Counted from the first letter of the stretch, positions 35,069 to 44,452 are shown. The stretch: 64,000 nt of DNA from CAVXUB01 sp963764805 (GCA_963764805.1 CAVXUB010000001.1:806001-870000); one strand, 5' to 3'. Made by a program: numbers and translations. The notes: a model not told the origin generated them from the sequence alone.

Positions 35069-35977
35069 CTAGCTCGAGGTGAGGAACGTCCGGATCGCCT
35101 CGTTCACCTCTCGGGGGCGCTCCTCCTGCACGAAGTGCCCCGCATTCGGAAGGCGCAGCACGGTCAGGTGCTCCACGAACTCCTCGTTTCGTGTCGCCAG
35201 CTGGACCCCGAGGGCGCGGTCCTGCTCACCCCAGATCAGCAGGGTGGGTGCCGTGATGCGCTGGTGGTTCGACGGCCGGCGGGATCCGCGGAGCGCCCGG
35301 CGGGTGATGAGGTTTCGGTAGTAGTTGATGGCGGCGGTGGCGACCCCTGGCCTGCCGAACGCGGCCCGATAGTGGTCGATCTCCTCATCCGTCACCGATG
35401 TCTTGTCGACGAGCGAGTCCCTCACCGCTCGCCCGACCGCCGCGCAGCGGCCGGCGGTCATCGCAACCTCCGGCAGGACCGGAAGCTGGAAGAAGAACAT
35501 GTACCAGCTCTTCGACAGTTGCGAGCGGCGCCTGAGCTCGTCGCGCATACGCGCTGGATGCGGCGCGTTGCATATCACGAGCTTGTCGAGCAGCTCGGGA
35601 TGCCGCAGTGCGAAGGCCCATGCGATGACGCCGCCCCAGTCGTGGCCGACCAGCACGGCTCTTCCCTGAGGTCCGGCCAGGTGGCGGATGGTGTTGGCCA
35701 CGTCCTCGACGAGCAGGTGCATGCGGTAGGCGTGGCGGCCCGCGGGTTTGTCCGAGTCGTTGTACCCCCGCAGGTCGAGGGCCACCGCCCGGTATTCATT
35801 GCCGAGGTCAGCGAGCTGGTGGCGCCACGCGTACCAGTACTGCGGAAAGCCGTGCAGGAGGAGGATCAGCCGACCCTCGCCCCGGGCCATGTAGTGCAGG
35901 TTGACTGCACGCGCACCCGTCCCGGAGGTGACCGTCCCCGACTCGAGGTCAGGAAGATCAAGCTCCTCTGCCCTCAC
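35069..35977 (-). CDS. Alpha/beta hydrolase, epoxide hydrolase/haloalkane dehalogenase type
   Basis: A 302-residue soluble hydrolase. Oxyanion motif is HGFPQYWYAWR. The nucleophile is Asp in VGHDWGGVIAWAFA, which separates epoxide hydrolases and dehalogenases from serine esterases. The acid lies in LLIWGEQDRALG and the catalytic His in LPNAGHFVQEERP. HGFPQ and GHDWGG are the standard epoxide-hydrolase signatures. Start ATG-type codon at 35977 gives MRAEELDLPDLES. The substrate is unknown. Divergent from the membrane phosphodiester-glycosidase-like gene. Confidence 0.85.
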   Translation of the reverse strand: MRAEELDLPDLESGTVTSGTGARAVNLHYMARGEGRLILLLHGFPQYWYAWRHQLADLGNEYRAVALDLRGYNDSDKPAGRHAYRMHLLVEDVANTIRHLAGPQGRAVLVGHDWGGVIAWAFALRHPELLDKLVICNAPHPARMRDELRRRSQLSKSWYMFFFQLPVLPEVAMTAGRCAAVGRAVRDSLVDKTSVTDEEIDHYRAAFGRPGVATAAINYYRNLITRRALRGSRRPSNHQRITAPTLLIWGEQDRALGVQLATRNEEFVEHLTVLRLPNAGHFVQEERPREVNEAIRTFLTSS

Positions 35978-36118
35978 GCCTTCACCCTAGGCGCACGCTT
36001 AGCGTCTGCAAACTGGGGATATACCTTGCGCGACACGACCGCGCGGCGTGCCCGCCCTACGATCGTCGGGTGGTGGAAATTACCGAGGACGCCCAGTTGC
36101 TGGACAGCGCAAGGCCCG

Positions 36119-37438
36119 ATGTCGACCCGCTGCGGGACGGTCCGCGGCCGGCGCGGCAGGCGGGACCGTCCGGGCCGGGGTGCGCATTCGAGTCCCGGCT
36201 TCGCTCGCCGCACGCTGGCGGCGAGGCGTCGGCGGATCAACGGGCGCCGTGCCCGGCGGCGAGCCCGCAAGACGGCCTTCGGTCGCCACCCTTTCCGTAC
36301 CGGCTTCCTCGTCGTCGTGTTGTTGCTGACACCGGTCTGGTGGTCCCTCGGCAGCGCACTCGCCAACCCGGTGCTCGGCCCGACGGTCTCCGGCCGCGCT
36401 GCGGAGTGGGCACGCGATCACGGGATGAGCAGCATCGTCGCCTGGGCTGAGAACTTCTGGTACTCGCATCATCAGCCGGCAGTCGGCGGTGCGCCGCCGA
36501 AGGGAGCCATCCCGCCCCCGACGGACGCAACGACCACACCGACCCACACGACCACGCCATCTGGTCCGCACGTCTCGCCGCTGCCGACACCGCCGCCCCT
36601 GAAGCCCTTCGTCAACCCGCCGATCGCCGGTGAGGGCGAGTGGCACCCTGTCGGCCGGACGGTCGACGGGTACAACGTCCTCTACACGGCGTTCCTGCGC
36701 CCCGACGCTGTGCATACGAGCCTCGTGGCGGGCGTTGCCTGGATGGACATGAGACTGCTGCGGGCGACCCTCTACTCAGGCAGCTACATCCCGGGTGGCG
36801 GGCCCTTCACCTACACGGCCCCGATCTCCAACCAGGCTGCCAAGACGCTCGTCGCCGAGTTCAACTCGGGATTCCGCATGCAGGACACCAACGGCGGCTA
36901 CTACACCGACGGCAAGTTGCTCTACCCGATGAGGACGGGCGGTGCCTCGTTCGTGATCTACAAGAACGGGTCCGTCAACATCGGCGCCTGGGGCTCCGAG
37001 GTGAGGATGACGCCGGACGTGTTCCAGGTCCGCCAGAACGTCGACATGCTCGTCGACAACGGCAAGATCGCCTCCAACCTGAACGCCGACGACACCACGC
37101 AGTGGGGGCTCACGCTCGGCAACCAGGTGTTCGTGCCGCGGCTCGGAGTCGGCATCACGTCCAACGGCGCGCTCGTCGTCGTTGCGGGCGTCACCGACAT
37201 CGTGGACATCGCCAACCTGCTGGTGCGGGCCGGTGCCGTGCGCGGGATGGAGCTCGACATCAATCCTGGCTGGGTCGACTTCGGCTACTACACGCCCTCT
37301 ACGCCCACGGGCCTGGCGACCCCGGCCAATGGCCACAACCTGCTCAACGACGGCTCGATGCCGGGCGACGGTCCGGCCCGCGAGTTCTACTCGTGGTGGT
37401 CGAGAGACTTCTTCACGATCTCGGCTCGCTATCCCTGA
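36119..37438 (+). CDS. Membrane-anchored phosphodiester glycosidase (NAGPA-domain) protein
   Basis: Envelope protein of ~439 residues. A very basic N-terminus (ARRRRINGRRARRRARK) precedes one membrane helix (FRTGFLVVVLLLTPVWWSLG). An extracellular Pro/Thr-rich linker (PPPTDATTTPTHTTTPSG) leads to the NAGPA-type domain. Its landmarks are YTAPISNQAAKTLVAEFNSG, YYTDGKLLYPM, VDNGKIASNLN and the conserved acidic LLVRAGAVRGMELDINPGW. NAGPA-domain proteins cleave sugar phosphodiesters or process exopolysaccharide. The start is uncertain: ATG 36119 is in frame; a GTG at 36070 in another frame would require an indel. Convergent with the YbjQ-type gene by 12 bases. Confidence 0.75.
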   Translation: MSTRCGTVRGRRGRRDRPGRGAHSSPGFARRTLAARRRRINGRRARRRARKTAFGRHPFRTGFLVVVLLLTPVWWSLGSALANPVLGPTVSGRAAEWARDHGMSSIVAWAENFWYSHHQPAVGGAPPKGAIPPPTDATTTPTHTTTPSGPHVSPLPTPPPLKPFVNPPIAGEGEWHPVGRTVDGYNVLYTAFLRPDAVHTSLVAGVAWMDMRLLRATLYSGSYIPGGGPFTYTAPISNQAAKTLVAEFNSGFRMQDTNGGYYTDGKLLYPMRTGGASFVIYKNGSVNIGAWGSEVRMTPDVFQVRQNVDMLVDNGKIASNLNADDTTQWGLTLGNQVFVPRLGVGITSNGALVVVAGVTDIVDIANLLVRAGAVRGMELDINPGWVDFGYYTPSTPTGLATPANGHNLLNDGSMPGDGPAREFYSWWSRDFFTISARYP

Positions 37439-37450
37439 GCCCGCGACGGA

Positions 37451-37891
37451 TCAGCTGTACGGAATCGGCGCCGGCTCGGGCGGTGCCTCCGGGGCTGCAA
37501 CCGGTGCCGCCTCCGGTGGGGGCTGCGGCGCCTGCACTGCCTGGCCGAGCTGCTGCCCGAACGAGGGCGCCACCGCCGGTACGGCTCTCACCGCCGTGCC
37601 GTAGGCGCAGATCTCGGTCCACTGGCCGCCCATCTCGGAAGTATCGAAACGCATCGCCAGCACCGCATTCGCCCCCCTCATCTCGGCCGCCTCGGCCATC
37701 CGCTGGATCACCTCCTGGCGGCTCGTCTCGAGGTTCTTCGTCATCCCCTTGAGCTCCCCGCCGACGAGGGACTTGAACTGCGCCCCGACATTGGAGAAGG
37801 CGTTACGGGATCGGACCGTCAGGCCGAACACCTCGCCGTACACCTCGACGACCTGCCATCCCGGTAGGTCGTTCATCGTCGAGATGATCAT
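37451..37891 (-). CDS. YbjQ/DUF74 heavy-metal-binding-domain protein
   Basis: A 146-residue protein. Residues 1-105 form the YbjQ (UPF0145) fold: WQVVEVYGEVFGLTVRSRNA, the helix VIQRMAEAAEMRGANAVLAM and RFDTSEMGGQWTEICAYGTA. These proteins form pentamers of unknown function. The C-terminal ~40 residues are Pro/Ala-rich (PQPPPEAAPVAAPEAPPEPA), a low-complexity tail not seen in most members. ATG 37891 is preceded by GAGGAGGAAGCG, a strong ribosome binding site. Confidence 0.85.
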   Translation of the reverse strand: MIISTMNDLPGWQVVEVYGEVFGLTVRSRNAFSNVGAQFKSLVGGELKGMTKNLETSRQEVIQRMAEAAEMRGANAVLAMRFDTSEMGGQWTEICAYGTAVRAVPAVAPSFGQQLGQAVQAPQPPPEAAPVAAPEAPPEPAPIPYS

Positions 37892-37971
37892 CGCTTCCTC
37901 CTCGCCTTGCGTGGGCGGCCGGTGCCAGGCCGGCGGCACCGCCGAGCGTAACTGGACCGTAGGCTGCGGCC

Positions 37972-38739
37972 GTGCGAGAAGAAGAGACCGTGCTGGAAAC
38001 CGTGGTGGAGACCGCGCAGCAGACCGTGCAGGAGACTGCGCGGCACGCTGGGGTGAGGCAGCTTCGTTTCGAGAGGCCGGCAGGGGCGACGGAGCTGCTG
38101 TTGATCCGGCACGGGGAATCGGCGCCGTACCACGAGGACAACCCCCACCCACTGCTTGACGGCCAGGGGGATCCCGAGCTGGCGCCGCTAGGGCGACTGC
38201 AGGCGGAGCGGGTGGCCGCACGACTGGCGGGTTCGCACATCGACGCCATCTACTGCTCGACGCTGCGGCGGACTGCGGAGACTGCGGCTCCTCTCGCCGC
38301 CCTCAGCGGGCTGACGCCGCTCGTCGATGCCGACCTGCGGGAGGTGCACCTCGGAGCTTGGGAGGGCGGCGAGTTCAGATCGCGGGTCATGTCGGGTGAC
38401 CCGCTCGCGGTGCAGATGCTGGCGGTCGAGCGCTGGGACGTGATCCCCGGCGCCGAGTCGAACGAGAGCCTGCAGGCCCGCATCCTCGCTTCGTTCGGCC
38501 GTATGACCGCTGCCCACGCCGGTGGTCGGGTCGCCGTGTTCGCCCACGGGGGAGTGATCGGCACCGCTCTGTCCATGGCATCGCACGCCAGCGCCTTCGC
38601 CTTCGCCCACGTGGACAACTGCTCCATCTCCAAGGTCGTCATCATCGGTGACCGGTGGGTGGTCCGCTCCGCAAACGACACCTGCCATCTGGAGAAGCTC
38701 GTCGACGAGAGGCCCGCTCCCCTCGAAGCAACTGCATGA
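37972..38739 (+). CDS. Histidine phosphatase (phosphoglycerate mutase-like) family protein
   Basis: A 255-residue phosphatase. Catalytic His in LLIRHGESAP, the Arg/Glu of STLRRTAETA, the acidic EVHLGAWEGGEF and second His in VFAHGGVIGTALS are intact. The N-terminal ~25 residues are a Thr/Glu/Val repeat (ETVLETVVETAQQTVQETA) encoded by 12-bp-type units (37976-38042), probably one helix added to the core. Start GTG 37972. Coupled by ATGA to the MDMPI-family gene. The substrate is unknown. Confidence 0.85.
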   Translation: MREEETVLETVVETAQQTVQETARHAGVRQLRFERPAGATELLLIRHGESAPYHEDNPHPLLDGQGDPELAPLGRLQAERVAARLAGSHIDAIYCSTLRRTAETAAPLAALSGLTPLVDADLREVHLGAWEGGEFRSRVMSGDPLAVQMLAVERWDVIPGAESNESLQARILASFGRMTAAHAGGRVAVFAHGGVIGTALSMASHASAFAFAHVDNCSISKVVIIGDRWVVRSANDTCHLEKLVDERPAPLEATA

Positions 38740-39500
38740 TCACGCCCCGCTATTCCTCCGAGGAGGCCTGTGACCTGGCGGAGCACGAGATCCTCGCCTT
38801 CGCCGACGCAGTCGCCCTCGCCGACCCACAGCAGCCGGTGCCGACCTGCCCCGGCTGGAGCGTCGCTCGCGTCGCACGCCACACCGGCGACGTCCATCGC
38901 TGGGCCGCAGCCCATGTCGAGAGGCTGGCACCGGACCGGATCGACCCCTCCACCCTCGACTTCGGGCGGCCGGCGGACGATGCCGGCTTGGCGGGTTGGC
39001 TACGCGCCGGCGCCAGCCCTGTGGTGGCCACCTTGAGACATGCGGACCCCGACGCCGCCGTCTGGGCCTGGGGCGCCGACAAGCACGTCCGCTTCTGGCC
39101 ACGCCGACTTCTGCACGAGACCACCGTGCACCGTGCCGACATCGAGCTCGCCCGTGGCCTTGCGCCGGAGATCGAACCGGCGATCGCCGCCGACGGTGTC
39201 GACGAGCTCCTCGACAACCTCCCCCACGCCGCCTACTTCGCCCCCAATGTGGGCGAGCTGCGAGGTGATGGCGAGACGATCCACCTCCACGCCACCGACC
39301 TGGAGACGGGGGAGTGGGTGATCCGGCTCGGCCCGCAGGGCTACGACGTCGTGCACGGGCACGAGAAGGCGACGGCCGCCCTCCGCGCCCCGGCCGCCGA
39401 CCTCCTCCTGATCCTCTACGGGCGCCTGCCGGTGGCCGCGGGCGAGGTCTTCGGTGATGGCGACCTGTTGAAGCGCTTCATCACCAACGCCGCCCTTTAA
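38736..39500 (+). CDS. Maleylpyruvate isomerase-family (MDMPI, DinB-like) mycothiol-dependent-type protein
   Basis: A 254-residue protein of the TIGR03083 family. The N-terminal DinB-like four-helix bundle includes PTCPGWSVARVARHTGDVHR, whose His residues bind metal in characterised mycothiol-dependent isomerases. RLLHETTVHRADIELA supplies further ligands. The C-terminal domain (TIHLHATDLETGEWVIRLGP, LLLILYGRLP) is the MDMPI_C type. The real substrate in most actinobacteria is unknown. ATG 38736 overlaps the phosphatase stop (ATGA), which suggests one functional unit. Confidence 0.85.
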   Translation: MITPRYSSEEACDLAEHEILAFADAVALADPQQPVPTCPGWSVARVARHTGDVHRWAAAHVERLAPDRIDPSTLDFGRPADDAGLAGWLRAGASPVVATLRHADPDAAVWAWGADKHVRFWPRRLLHETTVHRADIELARGLAPEIEPAIAADGVDELLDNLPHAAYFAPNVGELRGDGETIHLHATDLETGEWVIRLGPQGYDVVHGHEKATAALRAPAADLLLILYGRLPVAAGEVFGDGDLLKRFITNAAL

Positions 39501-39521
39501 GGGCACGCGCCGGTGTGGGCG

Positions 39522-40325
39522 TCAGGCGCGGGCCGGTTCTCCGAGCAGCTCGGGCAGGTCGCTCAGTGAGTCGATGATCAGATCCGGCCCGGGGGCGTCC
39601 AGATCGTCGTCGAGGCCCAGCAGCCCGTAGCGGTCCAACAAGACGGAGGGCAACCCGGCGGCTCGAGCCCCGGCGACATCACGCCATGCGGAGGAGCCGA
39701 CCACCACGGCCTCGGCGCGGTCGACCTCCAACAGCTCCAGTGCCCGCGTGAACGGCCGCGGGTCCGGCTTGCCGACGCCGATCTCCGAGGAGATCACGAT
39801 GGCGTCGACGTAGAGCTCGAGGCCTGTCCCCTCGATCTTGTCCCGCTGCAGGTCCGAGGGCCCGTTGGTGACGACCGCCAGGCGGTGGGTGCGAGCCAGC
39901 GTGTCGAGGACTGGCTGCACGTCGTCGAAGAGCAGGTGGTTGCCCCGCCGCTCCTGCACGAAACGCTCCGCCAGCTCGAACGCCAGATCCTCGTCCCCGT
40001 GATCGATGGCCTCCAGCGCGTCGGCCCAAGCGCCGACCCGGAACTCGAGGGCGTACTCTCGCAGCTCTTTCATCTGGGCTCCCTCGCCCGGGAACTCTGA
40101 GCAAAGGGCGTCTGCGGAGGAGATCCCGAGCGCCTGCGCGATGTCGGCGGTGGGGGACTCCTTCCAGCGCTCACCGGCGTGGTAGCGGGCTGCAGCGGCA
40201 AGACCGAGCGGCTCGAGGCCGATGTGCCGGACCGACTGGGCGGCGCGCAGCAGTGCCTGCTCTACAGAATCTGTCTCCGCGACCAGGGTGTCATCAAGAT
40301 CAACAAGCACGACGCGCCATGCCAT
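39522..40325 (-). CDS. HAD-superfamily hydrolase (subfamily IA)
   Basis: A 267-residue phosphatase-like protein. Nucleophile motif DLDDTLV, motif II VVTNGPSDLQ, motif III Lys in GVGKPDPRPF and the acidic end VVVGSSAWRDVAGARAAG. In motif IV SSAWRD replaces the usual GDxxxxD, so one acidic residue differs. A helical cap (about 20-110) fits small phosphorylated substrates. ATG 40325 gives MAWRVVLVDLDDTL. It is convergent with the MDMPI-type gene. Confidence 0.82.
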   Translation of the reverse strand: MAWRVVLVDLDDTLVAETDSVEQALLRAAQSVRHIGLEPLGLAAAARYHAGERWKESPTADIAQALGISSADALCSEFPGEGAQMKELREYALEFRVGAWADALEAIDHGDEDLAFELAERFVQERRGNHLLFDDVQPVLDTLARTHRLAVVTNGPSDLQRDKIEGTGLELYVDAIVISSEIGVGKPDPRPFTRALELLEVDRAEAVVVGSSAWRDVAGARAAGLPSVLLDRYGLLGLDDDLDAPGPDLIIDSLSDLPELLGEPARA

Positions 40326-40429
40326 GCAAGTGATCGTTTCACAAGATAAGGGTCGATGACCACAATTGACGCCGATTCTGATATCTCGGTGCCTGCCGTG
40401 CACTCCCCCGAACGGCGGTCAGAAGGCCG

Positions 40430-42157
40430 TCAGAGGGCAGTCACGTCGATGCTGCGGCTCAGCTCGACCGCCTCCAGCAGCCGCCGGTCGTGCGTGACGA
40501 GGATCAGGGTGCCGTCGTACCCCTCGAGGGCCTCCTCCAGCTCCTCGATGGCCGGAAGGTCGAGATGGTTCGTCGGCTCGTCGAGCACCAGGCAGTTGGT
40601 CTGGCGCGCCATCAGCAGCGCCAGCTCCGCCCGTGTCCGCTCGCCCGGCGAGAGGGTGGTCGTCGGCCGCTCGACGTGCGAGGCCGTCAAGCCGAACTTG
40701 GCGAGCAGCGAGCGAGCCTCCCGTTGCAGCAGCCCTGCCGCGGCGGCGAATGCCTGCACCAACGTCCCGCCCTCTCCGTCCTCTTCGTCCTCTCCCTCGC
40801 TTCCGGCTTCCAGAAGCGCTCGTGCCTGGTCGAGCTCGCCGACCACTGTGCTTGGCCCCAACCCCGCATCACCGGCTACAAGCGGCACCCGCCCGAGCAG
40901 CATCCCGAGCAGAGTCGTCTTGCCGCAGCCGTTCGGCCCCACCAGACCTACCCGCTCGCCGGCCCTGATCTCGACGTCGACGGGACCGAGGCGCCAGCTG
41001 CCCCGCTCGGCGACGGCACCCCGAGCCCACGCCACGACCTCGCTGGCATGCGGCGCGACTGGCAGTTGAAGGCGCAAGTCCCAGCTCTCGAAGGGCTTGG
41101 CGATCGCTTCACGCTCGAGGCGGTCGAGGGCCACCTCGGTGATGCGGATCTTCGACATCATCTTCTGGGTGCGGTTGATGCGGAAGTCTCGCTGCGCCTT
41201 GTCGTTGTCTCGTGGGTGCTTCTTCTCCCGGTTGACCCCGACCACGCCCCACTGCCGCTGCTCCCTCGCCCTTTCCAGCAGGGTCGACCGCTGGCTGCGG
41301 TAGTTCTCGTAGGCCTCCATCTGATGGCGCCGGGCGGTCGTTCGATCTTCCAGGTAGGCGAGCCAGCCGCCCCTGTACTCGGTCGCCTTGCGGGTGTGCT
41401 CGTCGATCTCGAGCACCGAGTCGATCGTGCGCTCGAGGAACGCGCGGTCGTGCGAGACGATCACGACGCCGCCGCCGATGCCACGCAGGAAGGCCTCCAG
41501 CCGGTCGAGACCTGCGAAGTCGAGGTCGTTCGTCGGCTCGTCCAGCAGCAACACGTCGAAACGAGACAGCAGCACTCCCGCCAGCGAAGCTCGCGCCGCC
41601 TGCCCTCCCGAAAGACCGGACATCTCCACCTGCAGGCGGCTCTCGTCGAGCCCGAGGTCGGCGCAGACCTCTTCGGCGTGTGACTCGAGGTCCGGGCCGC
41701 CGAGAGCCAGATAGCGCTCGAGCGCGACCGCGTACACCTCGCTCGGATCGGCTTGCTCGGGCAGGCCCAGGGCCGCCGCCACCGCGGGCTCGCTGCTGGC
41801 ACCTGCGAGCGCCGCAGCACTCCTCTCCAGCAACTCGGTCGCGTCCGTGACGCCGGTCCGGCGCGCCAGGTATGCGGCGAGCGTCTCGCCGGGCCGCCTG
41901 TCAGGCTCCTGGGGTAGGTAGCCGACCGTCGCCCAAGCGGGCAATCGGTCGACTCGCCCGTCATCAGGGGTTTCGAGGCCGGCCATGATGCGGAGCAGGG
42001 TCGTCTTGCCGACGCCATTGGGACCTACGACACCGATGCGGCTCTGCGGGCCGACCGTGACGGTCACCCCGTCGAGCACGACCGCGGATCCTCGATGGCG
42101 CGTGACGCCGCGCGCCGCGACGGTGGCGGCGGTCGTCAGCTCGGATCGGTTGGTCAT
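40430..42157 (-). CDS. ABC-F family ATP-binding protein
   Basis: A 575-residue soluble protein with two ABC ATPase domains and no membrane segments, the ABC-F arrangement of ribosome-associated translation factors and antibiotic-resistance proteins. Domain 1: Walker A GPNGVGKTT, signature LSGGQAARASLAG, Walker B LLLDEPTNDLD. The inter-domain linker is basic and coiled (about 250-330). Domain 2: GPNGCGKTT, LSPGERTRAELALL, LVLDEPTNHLD. An acidic insertion (SEGEDEEDGEGG) interrupts domain 2. It is downstream of rsgA on the same strand; both act on ribosomes. Which subfamily it belongs to cannot be told. Confidence 0.92.
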   Translation of the reverse strand: MTNRSELTTAATVAARGVTRHRGSAVVLDGVTVTVGPQSRIGVVGPNGVGKTTLLRIMAGLETPDDGRVDRLPAWATVGYLPQEPDRRPGETLAAYLARRTGVTDATELLERSAAALAGASSEPAVAAALGLPEQADPSEVYAVALERYLALGGPDLESHAEEVCADLGLDESRLQVEMSGLSGGQAARASLAGVLLSRFDVLLLDEPTNDLDFAGLDRLEAFLRGIGGGVVIVSHDRAFLERTIDSVLEIDEHTRKATEYRGGWLAYLEDRTTARRHQMEAYENYRSQRSTLLERAREQRQWGVVGVNREKKHPRDNDKAQRDFRINRTQKMMSKIRITEVALDRLEREAIAKPFESWDLRLQLPVAPHASEVVAWARGAVAERGSWRLGPVDVEIRAGERVGLVGPNGCGKTTLLGMLLGRVPLVAGDAGLGPSTVVGELDQARALLEAGSEGEDEEDGEGGTLVQAFAAAAGLLQREARSLLAKFGLTASHVERPTTTLSPGERTRAELALLMARQTNCLVLDEPTNHLDLPAIEELEEALEGYDGTLILVTHDRRLLEAVELSRSIDVTAL

Positions 42158-42191
42158 GGTCTTCGGCTCCTGTCGAGACGCATCGCGCCTT

Positions 42192-42255
42192 GTTGCGGGT
42201 TGCGGCTCCTTGCGGGTTGCGGATCGCCCGCCTTTGAGAGTTGCGGATCGCCCGC
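42192..42255. repeat. GTTGCGG direct repeats between rsgA and the ABC-F gene
   Basis: A 16-base sequence, GTTGCGGATCGCCCGC, occurs exactly at 42216-42231 and 42240-42255, 24 bases apart. Shorter GTTGCGG copies lie at 42192 and about 42200. The last copy abuts the rsgA stop codon. It lies in the 98-base spacer that would be transcribed with both genes. Confidence 0.75.
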
Positions 42256-43368
42256 TCAGTTGTGGCTCTGACGCCTCGTGTCGAGGCGGGTGGGCCCGGC
42301 TTCACGGATCAGTCTGCGGTAACGGTTCCTCCACTCGCGCCGGGCCTCCGCACCGGCGGGACTCTGCTCGAGTCGCAGCGCCCGCTCCGACTCGCGTTGG
42401 AGCTTGCGGTAGCTGGCGAGGCGCCGCTCGTCGAGCTCGCCGCGCCCGATCGCCTCCCGCACTGCGCAGCCGGGCTCACCCTGATGCCCGCAGTCACGGA
42501 AGCGGCAGAGGGCCGCCGCCGCTTCCACGTCGTCGAAGGTGGTCGCGAGGCCCGCCCCGACGTCCAGGACGCCGAGACTGCGCAAGCCCGGGGTGTCGAG
42601 GAGCACGCCGCCACCCGGCAACGGCACGAGCTCGCGCGATGTGGTGGTGTGCCTGCCCCGCTGGTCCAGCGCCCGCACCTCACCCGTCTTCTGGACGTCG
42701 GCTCCGACGAGGAGGTTGACGAGCGACGACTTGCCGGTGCCCGAAGGCCCGAGGAAGGCAAGTGTCTTGTTGGGACGCGCCAGGGAGCGCAGCTCATCCG
42801 CGCCCTCTCCGGTCGCCGCCGATGTGACCAGCACGTCGGCGCCGAGGGCGAGGCGCGAGGCGGTCTCGACGGATGCCTCGAGATCGCGTGCCACGTCGGC
42901 CTTGGTCAGCACCACCACCGGCAGAGCCCCGCTCTCCCAGACCATCGTCAGCGTCCGCTCGATGCGTCCGGCGCTGTCCGGCCTGTCGAGCCCCGCCGTG
43001 ACGGCGATCACGTCGATGTTGGCGGCGATCGCCTGCTCGTAGCGGTCGCTGTCCTCGGGCGCGCGCCGGGCGAGGAAGGACCGGCGCGGCAGTACGGCGA
43101 GGATGGCGGTGTCGGAGCCGGGCTGCGGGGCGACCACCACCCAGTCGCCGGTCGTCGGTTCGTCGCCGAGGCCCGCTTTGCGGGAGGCGACGGTGTACGG
43201 GCTCGCCCGGAGCGGGCCCGCGTCGGTCATCACGAGGCAGCTACCGCGATCGACGCGGACGACGCGTGCCGGCAGCAGGCTCGGATCGGGGTCGACCTGT
43301 GCGAGGGCCTCTTCGAATGCTTCTCGCACCTGGTCGTCGCAGCCATAGGCGGCGAGTAGATCTTTCAA
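42256..43368 (-). CDS. rsgA: Ribosome small-subunit-dependent GTPase A
   Basis: A 370-residue circularly permuted GTPase that helps mature the 30S subunit. An N-terminal OB fold (ARVVRVDRGSCLVMTDAGPL) precedes permuted G motifs. G4 is VVLTKADV, G5 is VTSAATG, G1 is FLGPSGTGKSSLVN and G3 is LLDTPGLRSLG. The C-terminal zinc module shows CRFRDCGHQGEPGC. ATG 43368 gives MKDLLAAYGCDDQ with GGAG a few bases upstream. The central domain is intact and the length is within the family range. Confidence 0.93.
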   Translation of the reverse strand: MKDLLAAYGCDDQVREAFEEALAQVDPDPSLLPARVVRVDRGSCLVMTDAGPLRASPYTVASRKAGLGDEPTTGDWVVVAPQPGSDTAILAVLPRRSFLARRAPEDSDRYEQAIAANIDVIAVTAGLDRPDSAGRIERTLTMVWESGALPVVVLTKADVARDLEASVETASRLALGADVLVTSAATGEGADELRSLARPNKTLAFLGPSGTGKSSLVNLLVGADVQKTGEVRALDQRGRHTTTSRELVPLPGGGVLLDTPGLRSLGVLDVGAGLATTFDDVEAAAALCRFRDCGHQGEPGCAVREAIGRGELDERRLASYRKLQRESERALRLEQSPAGAEARREWRNRYRRLIREAGPTRLDTRRQSHN

Positions 43369-43615
43369 CGGGAGTCTCCTTCGTAAGGGTCCTCCCGGTT
43401 CGCCGTGCGCTAGCGGCGGTCGCTCAGTGTAGAGAGCGGCGGGAGGAGGGTTCGTGGGTGAGCGCGGTCCTTCCCTTGGACGACCGATCGGATCTCATCG
43501 AACACACCTCCTCTCGAAACCAGGCACGCGTAAGGCGGCACCAGGAACAGATAGATACTAGACCAGGGCCGGGCATCCGGCTAGCGCTACAGCTCGTCAA
43601 TGGGCAGGGGGATGG

Positions 43616-44452
43616 ATGGATCTCACGGGCAAGGTCGCCGTCATCACGGGTGGCGCCAGCGGCATCGGGCTGGCGTGCGCCGAGGCGCTGGCCGGCCGGG
43701 GCGCTCGCGTGGCCCTGGCGGACGTGGAGGAGCCGGCGCTCGAGGAGGCTGTCGCCAAGCTCGCGGCCGGCGGGGCCGAGGCGATCGGAGTCGCCACCGA
43801 CGTCAGCGATCTCTCCTCGGTGCAGGCGTTGCGCGCCGAGGTGCAAGGGCGCCTCGGGCCGGCCGACATCCTGATGAACAACGCCGGGGTCGGCGGCGGC
43901 GGCCCCACCTGGCAGGTGCCGCATGCGGCGTGGCAGTGGGTGCTCGGCGTCAACCTCTGGGGCGTGATCCACGGCTTGGAGACGTTCCTGCCGGGGATGG
44001 TGGAGCGGGACCACGGGCACGTGATCAACACGGCCTCCCTGGCCGGGCTCGTCGCCACCCCCGGCATGGCCCCCTACACCGCCTCGAAACACGCCGTGGT
44101 CGGCATCTCCGAGTCCCTCTACTGGGACCTGCAGGTGTCGGGATCGGGGGTGAAGGTCTCCGTGCTCTGTCCCGGTTTCGTCAAGACGCGCATCGGCGAG
44201 TCGGTGCGCAACTGGCCTGCCGACCGGCTGGGGGAGCGGGCGGCAGGGGAAATCGATCCCGAGTTCGCCCCACTGGTCCAGGGGCTCATCGACTCCGGCA
44301 TCGACCCGTCGGCCGTAGCCGAGCAGGTGATGGAGGCGGTCGACTGCGGGCGCTTCTGGATCCTCACACACCCCGAGCTGAGCGGCGCGATCACCTCCCG
44401 GTTCGAGCGGGCGGTGAAGGGCGAGGAGCCGGAATTCGGAGCGATCGCCTAG
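43616..44452 (+). CDS. Short-chain dehydrogenase/reductase
   Basis: A 278-residue classical SDR. Cofactor motif is VITGGASGIGLACAEALAGR, with Asp after strand 2 (VALADVEEP) favouring NAD(H). NNAGVGG and NTASLAGLVA (catalytic Ser region) follow, then the catalytic Tyr-Lys pair in YTASKHAVVG. The C-terminal ~50 residues (DSGIDPSAVAEQVMEAV) fit the substrate lid. Start ATG 43616 is preceded by a G-rich GGGGG; an ATG four bases earlier is out of frame. Substrate unknown. The 247 bases before it are shared with rsgA's promoter side. Confidence 0.88.
   Translation: MDLTGKVAVITGGASGIGLACAEALAGRGARVALADVEEPALEEAVAKLAAGGAEAIGVATDVSDLSSVQALRAEVQGRLGPADILMNNAGVGGGGPTWQVPHAAWQWVLGVNLWGVIHGLETFLPGMVERDHGHVINTASLAGLVATPGMAPYTASKHAVVGISESLYWDLQVSGSGVKVSVLCPGFVKTRIGESVRNWPADRLGERAAGEIDPEFAPLVQGLIDSGIDPSAVAEQVMEAVDCGRFWILTHPELSGAITSRFERAVKGEEPEFGAIA

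Noticed and set aside
35135..36118. Upstream extension of the phosphodiester-glycosidase frame
   Set aside because: It is antisense to the epoxide-hydrolase-like gene; the plausible protein begins only at the basic segment before the membrane helix.
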